Positions 1 through 9,819 of a stretch of DNA of 64,000 nucleotides are shown here, in pieces. The notes under the pieces are model-generated. The model had not been told where the DNA came from, did not search any database, and saw only the letters and a list, made by a program, of their open reading frames with translations. Origin of the DNA: DATMXS01 sp050260275 (lineage in GTDB: Bacteria > Acidobacteriota > Terriglobia > Bryobacterales > Bryobacteraceae); assembly GCA_050260275.1 (NCBI GenBank), contig JBLNBX010000090.1:19463-83462 (forward strand), given 5' to 3'. Each line of letters begins with the position of its first letter. The stretch's first letter is position 1. Both the position numbers and the translations under genes were made by a program.

Positions 1-1073
1 CGTTGGCCGGCCGCGCTTTTAACATCAACTCGCCGCAGCAGCTCGGCAAGGTGCTGTTCGAAGAGTTAAAGCTGCCCATGCCGGGCAAGGGCGGCCGGGG
101 AAAGGTCTCCACAGCGGCGGATGTGCTGGAAGAACTCGCCGGCCAGTTCGAGATCTGCCGCAAGGTGCTCGACTACCGGCAACTCGCGAAGCTGAAGGGC
201 ACTTACCTGGATGCGCTGCCGGCACTCATCAACCCGCGCACGGGCCGGCTGCACACCTCATTCAACCAGACCGGTGCGGCAACGGGGCGGCTGTCGTCCT
301 CGAACCCGAATCTGCAGAACATCCCCATACGTACCGACGTGGGGCGCGAGATAAGAGCCGCCTTCGTGCCGCGTGACGGCTGGCAGATGGTGGTGGCCGA
401 TTATTCACAGATCGAGCTGCGGCTGCTCGCGCACTTCTCGCGCGATCCGGTGCTCACCGAGGCGTTCCGGAACGGAGAGGACATCCACCTCCGCACTGCC
501 GCCGAAGTGTTCGGCGTGCCGCCGCTGATGGTGGATGGCGAGTTGCGCCGCAGAGCCAAGGCGGTGAACTTCGGAATTGTGTACGGACTGAGTGCGTTCG
601 GGTTGGCCAACCAGCTCGGAATTCCGCAACGCGAGGCGCAGACTTACATCGACAGCTACTTCGAGCGCTATGCGGGCGTGCGAAAGTTCATCAAAGCAAC
701 TATCGACGAGGTGCGCCGCACCGGGTTCACGAAGACGCTCTTCGGCCGCCAGCGGCCCATTCCGGACATCAACTCGCGCAACCCCAACCAGCGCGGCTTC
801 GCCGAGCGCACCGCGGTTAACACACCGCTACAAGGCACGGCGGCGGACCTGATAAAGCTGGCGATGATCGAGATCGACCGCGAGCTGGAGCGCCGCGGCC
901 TGGCTGCGCGCATGCTGCTTCAAGTGCACGACGAACTGCTGTTCGAAGCGCCTCCCGAGGAGGTTGAGGACGTGCGCCGCCTGGTGAAAACGGCCATGGA
1001 GAACGTTCATCCGCTGAACGTGCCGCTCGTCGCGGACGTGGGCGTTGGCGGCAACTGGCGGGACGCGAAGTAG
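1..1073 (+). CDS. polA: DNA polymerase I, C-terminal polymerase domain (5' end outside window)
   Basis: This is the 3' part of a family A DNA polymerase, the enzyme of Okazaki-fragment processing and repair synthesis. The reading frame enters from the left edge, so the 5' nuclease and 3' exonuclease regions are not visible. The visible 356 residues carry polymerase motif A (VVADYSQIELRLLAHF), motif B/O-helix (RRRAKAVNFGIVYGLSAFG, with the R..K..F..Y pattern) and motif C (QVHDELLFE). The O-helix residue that discriminates dideoxynucleotides is Phe, as in E. coli Pol I. The stop is TAG at 1071-1073. The next gene begins 326 nt downstream, behind a riboswitch, so polA is a separate transcription unit. 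Confidence 0.97.
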   Translation, partial: LAGRAFNINSPQQLGKVLFEELKLPMPGKGGRGKVSTAADVLEELAGQFEICRKVLDYRQLAKLKGTYLDALPALINPRTGRLHTSFNQTGAATGRLSSSNPNLQNIPIRTDVGREIRAAFVPRDGWQMVVADYSQIELRLLAHFSRDPVLTEAFRNGEDIHLRTAAEVFGVPPLMVDGELRRRAKAVNFGIVYGLSAFGLANQLGIPQREAQTYIDSYFERYAGVRKFIKATIDEVRRTGFTKTLFGRQRPIPDINSRNPNQRGFAERTAVNTPLQGTAADLIKLAMIEIDRELERRGLAARMLLQVHDELLFEAPPEEVEDVRRLVKTAMENVHPLNVPLVADVGVGGNWRDAK

Positions 1074-1103
1074 ACTCTTGCAGGCGGGGCACGCGCCTGA
1101 AAT

Positions 1104-1133
1104 TTGACGCCATACCTGCACCTTCTCTATCCT
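1104..1133 (+). promoter_or_regulatory. Probable sigma-70 promoter of the lysine operon
   Basis: TTGACG at 1104-1109 is followed after 18 nt by TATCCT at 1128-1133, a reasonable -35/-10 pair. Transcription would start near 1140, just before the 5' strand of riboswitch helix P1. This placement is the main support; the -10 matches consensus at only four of six positions. Confidence 0.5.
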
Positions 1134-1140
1134 GGAGATT

Positions 1141-1352
1141 ACCTTGATAGAGGCGCGGGGGCCATCAGTAGCCCGCCAGTGGTACCGGGTCAGCTCCGGA
1201 GGGCGGCGCGAAAGGGGCAAGCGGCAAAACCGCATCTCCGCCGAAATCGCTACGGAAGCCAGCTCCGGAGCGGTTGGGGGCGCAGGCTAATACCTCGCCA
1301 CTGTCATCGGGCCGGCCGCGTAAGGCGGCGGGCCGGATGGAGCGCTATCGGG
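1141..1352 (+). ncRNA. Lysine riboswitch (L-box) aptamer
   Basis: The segment matches the conserved core of the lysine riboswitch in order: GATAGAGGCGCG (1146-1157), AGTA, GCGAAAGGGG, GCCGAAA, CTGTCA and GGAGCGCTATC. GATAG at 1146-1150 pairs with CTATC at 1345-1349 to form P1, and GC-rich arms lie between. Length (about 210 nt) is slightly above the B. subtilis lysC example. Its position before an M20 deacylase-asd-lysC-dapB operon fits the known role: lysine binding stabilises P1 and lowers expression of lysine biosynthesis. The assignment rests on reading the consensus by eye, not on a covariance search. Confidence 0.93.
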
Positions 1353-1384
1353 AACGCCCCGCGGCTTTCTCCCTCGCTCCATCC
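1335..1384 (+). promoter_or_regulatory. Expression platform of the lysine riboswitch (alternative hairpin)
   Basis: GGATGGAGCG at 1335-1344, the 3' strand of P1 and its flank, is perfectly complementary to CGCTCCATCC at 1375-1384. Formation of this 10-bp hairpin excludes P1, so the two are mutually exclusive. No U-run follows the second strand. The switch is therefore more likely to work on translation initiation at the ATG at 1399 than by intrinsic termination, though this is inferred. Confidence 0.6.
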
Positions 1385-1398
1385 CCTGGCATGGCGGC

Positions 1399-2412
1399 AT
1401 GAACATTTTCGAACTCACGCGAGCGCTGGTAGACATCGAGTCGGTTACAGGCAACGAGGAGAAGGCCGGCCTCTTTCTCCTCGAATACCTGACCGCGCTC
1501 GCAGCGCGTTCCGGCGGCTCCGTGGAACGCATGGACATCGAGCCGCGCCGCTTCAACGTGCTCGCATCCTGGGGCGAGCCGATCGTAACGCTTTCGACTC
1601 ACATAGACGTCGTGCCGCCGTGGTTCGCCTCGAGCGAGGACGACGAGTTCATCTACGGCCGCGGCGCGTGTGACGCCAAGGGCATCGCCGCATCGATGAT
1701 CAAGGCGGCGGAAGCGCTGCTTGACGAAGGCGTGCGCGGATTTGCCCTGCTGTTCGTCGCCGGCGAAGAACGCAACAGCGCCGGTGCGATCGCCGCCGCG
1801 AAGCAGTCGCGCGGGTCACGCTTCCTGGTAAACGGCGAGCCGACGGAAAATAAGCTGGCGCTCGGCTCCAAGGGTGCGCTCCGGTACGAGATCGCGGCGC
1901 ACGGCCGCATGGCGCACTCGGCATATCCCGAACTGGGAGAGTCGGCGATTCTCAAGCTGCTCGACGCGCTTCAGCGTCTGCGTGCCATCGAGTTGCCAAA
2001 GGACGACATTCTCGGCCAATCAACGATGAACATCGGGACGATCGCGGGCGGGCGCGCTCCGAACGTCATCCCCGATGAAGCGACCGCCGAGATCATGTTC
2101 CGGCTTGTGGCTCCGTCCGGGCCGCTTCGCGCTGAGGTTGAGAAGGCTGTCTCGGGTCTGGCCGAAGCGCGCGAGATACTGGAGATACCGGCCGTGCGGC
2201 TGCGGTCGATTGAAGGGTTCCCGACGACAGTAGTCTCGTTCACAACAGACATCCCCGCTTTCAACGGAGCGTGGGGCGAGCCGCTGCTGATCGGACCAGG
2301 CAGCGTTCATGTCGCGCACACGCTCGATGAGCGCGTGCCGAAGCGGCAGCTCAGTGAAGCCGCCGGCATTTATGCGGATATCACCAGGCGGCTGCTCGCT
2401 GAGGCGGCCTGA
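1399..2412 (+). CDS. M20-family metallo-deacylase, probable lysine-pathway (DapE-like) enzyme
   Basis: A 337-residue M20/M28-clan amidohydrolase. The di-zinc ligand pattern is visible: His in LSTHIDVVPP, Asp in GRGACDAKG, the catalytic Glu pair in AGEERNSAG, Glu in VNGEPTENK and a C-terminal His in VHVAHTLDE. The family includes ArgE, DapE and LysK, which remove acyl groups from amino-acid intermediates. Being first in an operon with asd, lysC and dapB, behind a lysine riboswitch, argues for an N-acyl-diaminopimelate deacylase. The substrate cannot be told from sequence alone. Start is the ATG at 1399, just after the riboswitch platform. Confidence 0.85.
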   Translation: MNIFELTRALVDIESVTGNEEKAGLFLLEYLTALAARSGGSVERMDIEPRRFNVLASWGEPIVTLSTHIDVVPPWFASSEDDEFIYGRGACDAKGIAASMIKAAEALLDEGVRGFALLFVAGEERNSAGAIAAAKQSRGSRFLVNGEPTENKLALGSKGALRYEIAAHGRMAHSAYPELGESAILKLLDALQRLRAIELPKDDILGQSTMNIGTIAGGRAPNVIPDEATAEIMFRLVAPSGPLRAEVEKAVSGLAEAREILEIPAVRLRSIEGFPTTVVSFTTDIPAFNGAWGEPLLIGPGSVHVAHTLDERVPKRQLSEAAGIYADITRRLLAEAA

Positions 2413-2428
2413 ACACTCAAAGGATCAT

Positions 2429-3478
2429 ATGCAACAACGCATTGAAGTCGGCATACTCGGCGCCACCGGGATGGTGGGCCAGCATTTCGTCAAGTTTTTG
2501 CAGAACCACCCGTGGTTCAAGCTGACGTGGTTGGGCGCAAGCGACCGCTCGGCGGGCAAGAAGTACCGGGAGGCCACCGCATGGCGCCTGGACGGCGCCA
2601 TGCCCGAAACGGTGGCGGATCTCATTGTCCAGGACTCGAAGCCGGGCAACGCTCCCAAGGTTGTCTTCTCTGCCATGGACGCCTCCGTGGCGACCGAGAT
2701 TGAGCGCGCCTTCGCCGAGGCCGGGCACACAGTAGTTTCCAATTCGCGGAACCATCGCATGGAGCCGGACGTTCCGCTGCTCGTGCCCGAGATCAATCCC
2801 GACCACCTGAAGATCCTTCCGATACAGTGCCGCAATCGCGGATGGAAGGGGCAGATCGTGACGAACCCAAACTGCTCCACCGTGGTGTTGACAATGGCGC
2901 TCGCACCGCTGAAGCAGTTCGGGATCAAGCGCGTCATCGTCACAACGATGCAGGCGCTGTCGGGGGCGGGCTATCCGGGCGTGGCGAGCATGGATATCAA
3001 CGCCAACGTCCTCCCGTTCATCAGCGGCGAAGAAGAGAAGATGCAGATGGAGCCGCAGAAGATCCTGGGCGAGCTCAAGGACGGCCGTATTGAACCATTG
3101 GCCGCCCGCGTCAGCGCGCACTGCAACCGCGTGCCGGTGGTTGACGGGCACACGGAAACGGTTTCGGTGGAGCTTGAGGCGAAACCCTCGCAGGCGGAGA
3201 TCATCGCCGCTCTGAACGGTTTCAGAGGTGTGCCGCAAGAGAAGCATCTGCCGAGCGCGCCCGCGCAGCCTGTGATCTACATGGAGGCCCCGGACCGGCC
3301 GCAGCCCCGCCGCGATGTGGAGCGCGAGCGCGGGATGGCCTGCTTCGTTGGCCGGGTGCGCGAGTGCCCGGTGCTCGACTGGAAGCTGGTCGTGCTTGGG
3401 CACAACACGGTGCGCGGAGCCGCCGGAGCTGCTGTCCTGAATGCCGAGCTGATGAGCGTGGAAGGATACCTCGACTGA
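2429..3478 (+). CDS. asd: Aspartate-semialdehyde dehydrogenase, archaeal/fungal type
   Basis: A 349-residue enzyme that reduces L-aspartyl-4-phosphate to aspartate semialdehyde, the branch point to lysine, threonine and methionine. The N-terminus has the NADP-binding GILGATGMVGQHF. The nucleophilic cysteine is Cys149 in NPNCSTVV. The pattern WLGASDRSAGKKY with WRLDG marks the archaeal/fungal Asd branch rather than the E. coli type. The start is ATG 2429; an in-frame ATG upstream lies inside the preceding gene and would add an unrelated 40-residue tail. The gene follows the deacylase by 16 nt, and its TGA overlaps the lysC ATG by one base. Confidence 0.95.
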   Translation: MQQRIEVGILGATGMVGQHFVKFLQNHPWFKLTWLGASDRSAGKKYREATAWRLDGAMPETVADLIVQDSKPGNAPKVVFSAMDASVATEIERAFAEAGHTVVSNSRNHRMEPDVPLLVPEINPDHLKILPIQCRNRGWKGQIVTNPNCSTVVLTMALAPLKQFGIKRVIVTTMQALSGAGYPGVASMDINANVLPFISGEEEKMQMEPQKILGELKDGRIEPLAARVSAHCNRVPVVDGHTETVSVELEAKPSQAEIIAALNGFRGVPQEKHLPSAPAQPVIYMEAPDRPQPRRDVERERGMACFVGRVRECPVLDWKLVVLGHNTVRGAAGAAVLNAELMSVEGYLD

Positions 3479-4854
3479 TGATCGTGATGAAGTTCGGCGG
3501 CAGCTCTGTCGAGTCTGCCGCCGCCATCGAGCGCGTCGCCTCGATCGTACGGGCGCGAGTTGAGCGCCGCCCCGTCGTGGTGGTGTCCGCGATGGGCAAG
3601 ACCACTAACAGGCTGCTCGCGATTGCTAACGCGGCGGTCAGCGGCGAGCGCGCCAAAGCCCTCGAACTACTGAAGTCGCTGCGCACGTATCACGAGGAGC
3701 ACGGCCGCGCGCTGGTGCGCCCGGACGATCTGCCGGAACTCGAAGCCATCTTCGACGAGCACTTCAGCGAACTGGCCGAGCTGGTCCGTGGCCTCTCCGT
3801 GCTCGGCGAGCTGACGCCGCGCTCGATCGACACCATCTCGAGCTACGGTGAGCGGCTCTCGAGCCGGGTCGTAACGCTCGCTTTCCGGCGATTCGGCATG
3901 GACTCCGTGTTGCTGGACTCGCGCGACGTGATAGTTACGGACCGCCGCCACACGCAGGCCGCGCCGCTGTACTCACAGACCTACGAGCGCCTGGCGGCGG
4001 CCATCCCGCCGCTCACAGACGCGGGCAAGGTTGTTGTGATGGGCGGGTTCATCGGCGCAACCGAGGATGGCGTGACGACCACGCTCGGGCGCGGCGGCTC
4101 CGATTTTAGCGCGGCTATCGTGGGCGCGGGAATCGGCGCAGAAGAGATTCAGATCTGGACCGACGTAGACGGCGTTCTCACGGCCGACCCCAGCATTATC
4201 CCCGGCGCGCGCCGCCTGAAGATAATGTCGTTCGCCGAGGCGGCCGAGTTGGCCTACTTCGGCGCGAAGGTGCTGCATCCATCGACAGTCATACCGGCCA
4301 TCGAGAAGAACATACCGGTGCTGGTGCTGAACTCGCGGCATCCGGATTTTCCGGGCACGCGCATCGTAGCCGATGCGGTGCCGAGCGCGAATCCGGTGAA
4401 GTCCATCGCCTACAAAGAGAAGATCACCGTCGTCAATATCACGTCCACGCGCATGCTGATGGCGCATGGCTTTCTGCGGCGGATCTTCGAGGTGTTCGAC
4501 AAGTACCGCACGGCGGTCGATATGATCTCGACCTCCGAGGTTAGCGTGTCGCTGACCATCGACGACACCTCGCGGCTGGATGACATCTGCCGGGAGCTGC
4601 GGGAGATCGCCGACGTGCAGGCAGGTGATGAGAGCGCCATTCTGTGCCTCGTGGGGGACAACATACGCGGCCAGTGCGGAATCGCCGCCCGCGTGTTCGG
4701 CGCGCTGCGCGATGTCAACATCCGGATGATCTCCGAAGGCGCGTCGCAATTGAACTTGAGCCTGGTGGTCGCGCGGGACGATCTGAACAGGGCGGTCCGC
4801 GCTCTGCACGAGGAGTTTTTCCAGGAGCTCGATCCGGAGCTGTTCTACGAATAG
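3478..4854 (+). CDS. lysC: Aspartate kinase (lysine-sensitive type, two ACT domains)
   Basis: A 458-residue aspartokinase catalysing the first step of the aspartate pathway. The N-terminus MIVMKFGGSSV is the kinase signature, and GGFIGATEDGVTTTLGRGGS and ADPSIIPGARRL belong to the amino-acid kinase fold. Two ACT modules follow residue 310 or so (ITVVNITSTRM and ILCLVGDNIRGQCG), the usual site for allosteric control by lysine and/or threonine. Start ATG 3478 overlaps the asd stop as TGATG, which suggests translational coupling; a second ATG lies nine bases later. Expression should follow the lysine riboswitch upstream. Confidence 0.95.
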   Translation: MIVMKFGGSSVESAAAIERVASIVRARVERRPVVVVSAMGKTTNRLLAIANAAVSGERAKALELLKSLRTYHEEHGRALVRPDDLPELEAIFDEHFSELAELVRGLSVLGELTPRSIDTISSYGERLSSRVVTLAFRRFGMDSVLLDSRDVIVTDRRHTQAAPLYSQTYERLAAAIPPLTDAGKVVVMGGFIGATEDGVTTTLGRGGSDFSAAIVGAGIGAEEIQIWTDVDGVLTADPSIIPGARRLKIMSFAEAAELAYFGAKVLHPSTVIPAIEKNIPVLVLNSRHPDFPGTRIVADAVPSANPVKSIAYKEKITVVNITSTRMLMAHGFLRRIFEVFDKYRTAVDMISTSEVSVSLTIDDTSRLDDICRELREIADVQAGDESAILCLVGDNIRGQCGIAARVFGALRDVNIRMISEGASQLNLSLVVARDDLNRAVRALHEEFFQELDPELFYE

Positions 4855-4905
4855 AGGGACGCACAGGCCTGGACGGCTATCATAGATCCGTAACGCTACC
4901 CAGCC

Positions 4906-5619
4906 ATGAAACTTGCTATCGCCGGTTACGGGAAGATGGGCAAGCTCATCGAGCAGCTTGCGCCCGAGTACGATTTCGAGGTCGCGCTCAAGCTCGACGA
5001 GTTCAACAATGCGGACTACTCGGGCATCACGCGCGAAAACTTCGCCGGCATCGATGCCGCTGTCGAGTTCTCCACGCCCGAAACGGCAATCGAGAACATC
5101 GAGCGCATCTCCGCTCTGGGCGTCAATCTCGTGGTGGGCACAACGGGATGGTTGCAGCACCTGGAACGGGCGCGGGCCGCGGTGGAACGCCACGGCACCG
5201 GGCTTGTCTGGGCGTCTAATTTCTCGATCGGCGTAAACATTTTCGCGCGCGTGGTGGCCGAAGCTGCGCGTCTGTTCGCTTCGGAGCAGGAGTACGGCGC
5301 GTGGGCCTGGGAGATCCACCACTCCACCAAGAAGGACGCGCCCTCGGGCACGCTGCTGACGCTCGTTGAGCAGATGAAAAAGGCCGGTTACGGAAGACCG
5401 GTCAGCGTCTCCTCGAACCGCGCCGGGCGGCACCCGGGCACGCATGAGATCGGGTTCGATTCGGCCGCCGACACCATAACGCTGCGTCACACGTCGCGCA
5501 GCCGCGAGGGGTTTGCGCGAGGCGCGCTTAAAGCGGCGCGCTGGATCGTGGGGCGGAAGGGCTTTTTCGAGTTCGCCGACGTCATCTCAGGAACTCTTGG
5601 TGCAGGGGAGCATCGCTGA
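4906..5619 (+). CDS. dapB: 4-hydroxy-tetrahydrodipicolinate reductase
   Basis: A 237-residue DapB, reducing hydroxy-tetrahydrodipicolinate in lysine and diaminopimelate synthesis. The nucleotide-binding motif GYGKMGKL is at the N-terminus, VVGTTGW follows, and the catalytic signature EIHHSTKKDAPSGT includes the substrate-binding His and Lys. It is last in the riboswitch-controlled operon, 51 nt after lysC. No dapA follows it; the only DapA-family gene in this window, at 42 kb, sits in an unrelated context. DapB is somewhat shorter here than the E. coli protein (273 residues), as in other short-form DapBs. Confidence 0.95.
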   Translation: MKLAIAGYGKMGKLIEQLAPEYDFEVALKLDEFNNADYSGITRENFAGIDAAVEFSTPETAIENIERISALGVNLVVGTTGWLQHLERARAAVERHGTGLVWASNFSIGVNIFARVVAEAARLFASEQEYGAWAWEIHHSTKKDAPSGTLLTLVEQMKKAGYGRPVSVSSNRAGRHPGTHEIGFDSAADTITLRHTSRSREGFARGALKAARWIVGRKGFFEFADVISGTLGAGEHR

Positions 5620-5827
5620 GGCTGGCATCAGTGTGGGACTCGCGATAGCAGGCGCGCACAGCATAGAGTGGGCTGTAACTTGTTCAGAAGCCTCACGCCG
5701 GGCTGCAGTAAGTGTCCTAACGCCTGAGTGGCGTGGTCAGATGGTCTGGCGCCCGAAGCGCCGGCCGGGCGCCCCGGGACGCCCTGACGTTCAATCGTCC
5801 TCCGATCAACCCCACTCCTGCCGAAAA

Positions 5828-6286
5828 CTACCGAGGCTGCGCCTGTTCGTGGCGGAGCTGGAGGGCTTCCAATTGCTTCGCTACCCGGACCGATCCCTTG
5901 TGGACATCAGCCCCCCATTCCGATCCGTCGGCGAACAGAACATAATCGACTATCGCCCTGTAATCGAAATCCGGAGCAGCCGGGTCTTTCTTTTTTAGGA
6001 TGAAACCACTGACCTTATACGATTGACCGGGATTGAAAAACGTTCCGGGTCCAGGAGTACCAATCTGAGTGAATGCGCCGATCGGACGTCCATCACGGAA
6101 GACTTCCAAGACAAAAGCATAGGCCCGGATCGGCTTACTTCCGACGTTCGAGATGCTGCAAACAAATTCGGACCCGTGCTGATGAGCGCGGATGCTCACG
6201 TCGCCCACCGCGATCGGACCGTCGGCCGTGCTGGCGGATTGCGAGTGCATCGCAAATGCAAGAACCAGAGCCATCATGAAACGCAT
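5828..6286 (-). CDS. Small secreted protein of unknown function
   Basis: A 152-residue protein with an N-terminal signal peptide (MRFMMALVLAFAMHSQSAS, cleavage near residue 19-21). The mature part looks beta-rich, with VSIRAHQHGSEFVCSISNVG resembling an immunoglobulin-like or FixG-like strand pattern, but no family is recognised. GGGGGA lies ahead of the ATG. It begins 18 nt after the Cys-rich gene at 6305-6643, so the two probably form an operon. Base composition of this 1 kb is visibly lower in GC than both flanks, which suggests recent acquisition. Confidence 0.7.
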   Translation of the reverse strand: MRFMMALVLAFAMHSQSASTADGPIAVGDVSIRAHQHGSEFVCSISNVGSKPIRAYAFVLEVFRDGRPIGAFTQIGTPGPGTFFNPGQSYKVSGFILKKKDPAAPDFDYRAIVDYVLFADGSEWGADVHKGSVRVAKQLEALQLRHEQAQPR

Positions 6287-6304
6287 CGTATTCTCCCCCG
6301 CCTA

Positions 6305-6643
6305 TCAACCACAGGTGTCGTAGTAATCCCAAAACTGGCCACGCCAAAGATCGTAACACTTGTCGTAGTACCTGCACTCTGCATCGTGCGATCCGAATGC
6401 GTCACAGTACCCATAGCCTGGTTGGGAGAGGCAGTCCGGAGAAACCTCGCAACAATTAAGTGCGAAGTAGGTGTGATTGCCGCACTCGCCCAGGATCAAA
6501 TAGTTGTATCCATCCCCGCATTCCGTCACCGCCCAGCACCACATACAGAATTGGGCGAGGGCAGGGACGGCGCATGCGATTCCCAAGGCGGCACACATGA
6601 GAACTAGCTTGGCTCTGAAGCTGAGATGCCTAATTCCGAGCAT
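6305..6643 (-). CDS. Cysteine-rich secreted small protein
   Basis: A 112-residue protein with a signal peptide ending near AVPALAQ. The mature part, about 81 residues, contains eleven cysteines (for example FCMWCW, LNCCEV, YYDKCYD) and many Tyr and Trp. The start is ATG 6643 because AGGAGG stands 8 nt upstream; a longer in-frame reading from 6760 has no ribosome-binding site. The cysteine density suggests a disulfide-rich exported polypeptide. No known family, metal-binding spacing or toxin motif is recognised. It lies upstream of, and probably in an operon with, the secreted protein at 5828-6286, in a lower-GC island. Confidence 0.7.
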   Translation of the reverse strand: MLGIRHLSFRAKLVLMCAALGIACAVPALAQFCMWCWAVTECGDGYNYLILGECGNHTYFALNCCEVSPDCLSQPGYGYCDAFGSHDAECRYYDKCYDLWRGQFWDYYDTCG

Positions 6644-6819
6644 AAAATGCCTCCTGACGCGGCATTTTAGTCCGAAAAAAAGAGCTGTCAAGGCCAATAT
6701 CGCTGCCGATATCGCTGCTGAGATGCGAGTGTATTCAAGACAATTCGGAATGAGGAACATGCGGATTGCGAAGCGTCCGCGGGCTCACACTCCGGCGCTG
6801 GAGGCGCTAGATTGGGGGC

Positions 6820-8475
<1,656 letters not shown>

Positions 8476-8532
8476 TACGGCCCGTACGATTTCACTATAG
8501 GCGAGCGGTTCGCGCACAGGGCACGATGTAAT

Positions 8533-9819
8533 TTGGGGCAACGCATGGGAAGCGTGCTCGTGCGCAATGCGCGGCAACTGCTGACGCTGCGCGGTCCGTC
8601 GGGTCCGCGCCGCGGTGCGGCCCTGCGTGACCTGGCGATCACGCAGGATGGCGCGGTGCTGGTCCGCGACGGAATCATCATAGCCGTGGGTCCGACCCGA
8701 CGCATCGAAAACCTGAGCGATGCACGCCATGCGCGCGAAATCGACGCTAGCGGCCGCGTTGTGGGTCCCGGATTCGTAGATAGCCATACGCACCTGATCT
8801 GCGGCCCCCCGCGGCTTACTGATTACGAGATGCGCATCGCCGGGGCCAACTACGATGAGATCGCAGCCGTTGGGGGTGGCATACTCTGGACGGTGCGGGC
8901 CGTGCGGGACATGCCCATCCGGAAGCTGGAGCATCAGGCGCGGCACGCCATCGCCGGCTTCCTGCGCCATGGCGTAACCACGATAGAAGTGAAGTCCGGG
9001 TACGGGCTCGACGACGCCACAGAGCGCAAGATGCTGCGCGTCGTGCAGGGGCTCGACGCCAAGCCCGTCCGGCTTGTTCCCACTTACCTCGGCGCGCACG
9101 TGGTGCCGCCCGAATGGGAGGGGCGCGCCGGCGACTATATCTCCTGGATGTGCACCTCCATGCTGCCCTCACTGCGCCGGCGCAGGCTGGCGGAGTTCGT
9201 CGATGTCTACTGCTCCCCCAACGCGTTCAGCGTGGAGCAGGCCCGGAGGTATCTCTTGGCCGCGCGCGAACAGGGCTACAAGCTGAAGATACACGCCGAG
9301 CAGTTCGAGCACAACGGCTCCGCGCAGCTTGCGGTGGAACTCGAGGCCGTGAGCGCGGATCACCTCGATTACGTGAACGAGGACGACGTCCGCGCGCTTG
9401 CAAGATCGCAAACGATTGCGACGCTGCTGCCGGGCTCGGTGCTGCACCTCGGGCTTTCGCGTTACGCGCCCGCGCGAGCCCTGATCGACGCGGGCGCAGC
9501 GGTTGCACTCGCGACCGATTTCAACCCCGGCACGAGCCCTACCTACAGCATGCCTATGATACTCTCGCTGGCCTGCTCGCAGATGCGCATGACGCCCGCG
9601 GAGGCGATCTCCGCCGCAACCATAAACGGCGCGCACGCTGTCGGGCGCGCGGCTTACTGCGGCTCCATCGAGGCCGGAAAAGATGCGGACCTCGTCGTCT
9701 ATGATGTCCCGGACTATCGCGAGATTCCGTATCATTTCGGAGTAAATCCGGTGGCCATCACCATCAGGCGCGGCGCGGTAATCTACTCCGCAATGGGGGC
9801 GACATGGCAAGAAGACTGA
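8533..9819 (+). CDS. hutI: Imidazolonepropionase
   Basis: A 424-428-residue amidohydrolase that opens the imidazolone ring to N-formimino-L-glutamate. The metal-binding DSHTHLICG is the HxH motif of the fold; SGYGLD, KIHAEQFEHNGS, AVSADHL and ALATDFNPGTSPT are family-typical. The reading opens with TTG at 8533 and has ATG at 8545; I prefer the ATG as the real start because nothing before it is conserved. The gene follows hutU by 57 nt and overlaps ftcD by 16 nt, so the three are probably co-transcribed. Confidence 0.95.
   Translation: MGQRMGSVLVRNARQLLTLRGPSGPRRGAALRDLAITQDGAVLVRDGIIIAVGPTRRIENLSDARHAREIDASGRVVGPGFVDSHTHLICGPPRLTDYEMRIAGANYDEIAAVGGGILWTVRAVRDMPIRKLEHQARHAIAGFLRHGVTTIEVKSGYGLDDATERKMLRVVQGLDAKPVRLVPTYLGAHVVPPEWEGRAGDYISWMCTSMLPSLRRRRLAEFVDVYCSPNAFSVEQARRYLLAAREQGYKLKIHAEQFEHNGSAQLAVELEAVSADHLDYVNEDDVRALARSQTIATLLPGSVLHLGLSRYAPARALIDAGAAVALATDFNPGTSPTYSMPMILSLACSQMRMTPAEAISAATINGAHAVGRAAYCGSIEAGKDADLVVYDVPDYREIPYHFGVNPVAITIRRGAVIYSAMGATWQED

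Noticed and set aside
1180..1260. Possible SRP RNA, from CCGGGTCAGCTCCGGA
   Set aside because: The GGTCAG resemblance is short and lacks the GGAA-loop hairpin; the surrounding conserved blocks are those of the lysine riboswitch.
1104..1673. Open frame across the leader of the lysine operon
   Set aside because: It runs through the riboswitch and into the deacylase in another frame; the RNA explains the sequence better.
3973..5490. 505-codon minus-strand open frame opposite lysC and dapB
   Set aside because: It lies fully antisense to two well-conserved genes, has no domain, and is the kind of long frame GC-rich coding DNA gives by chance.
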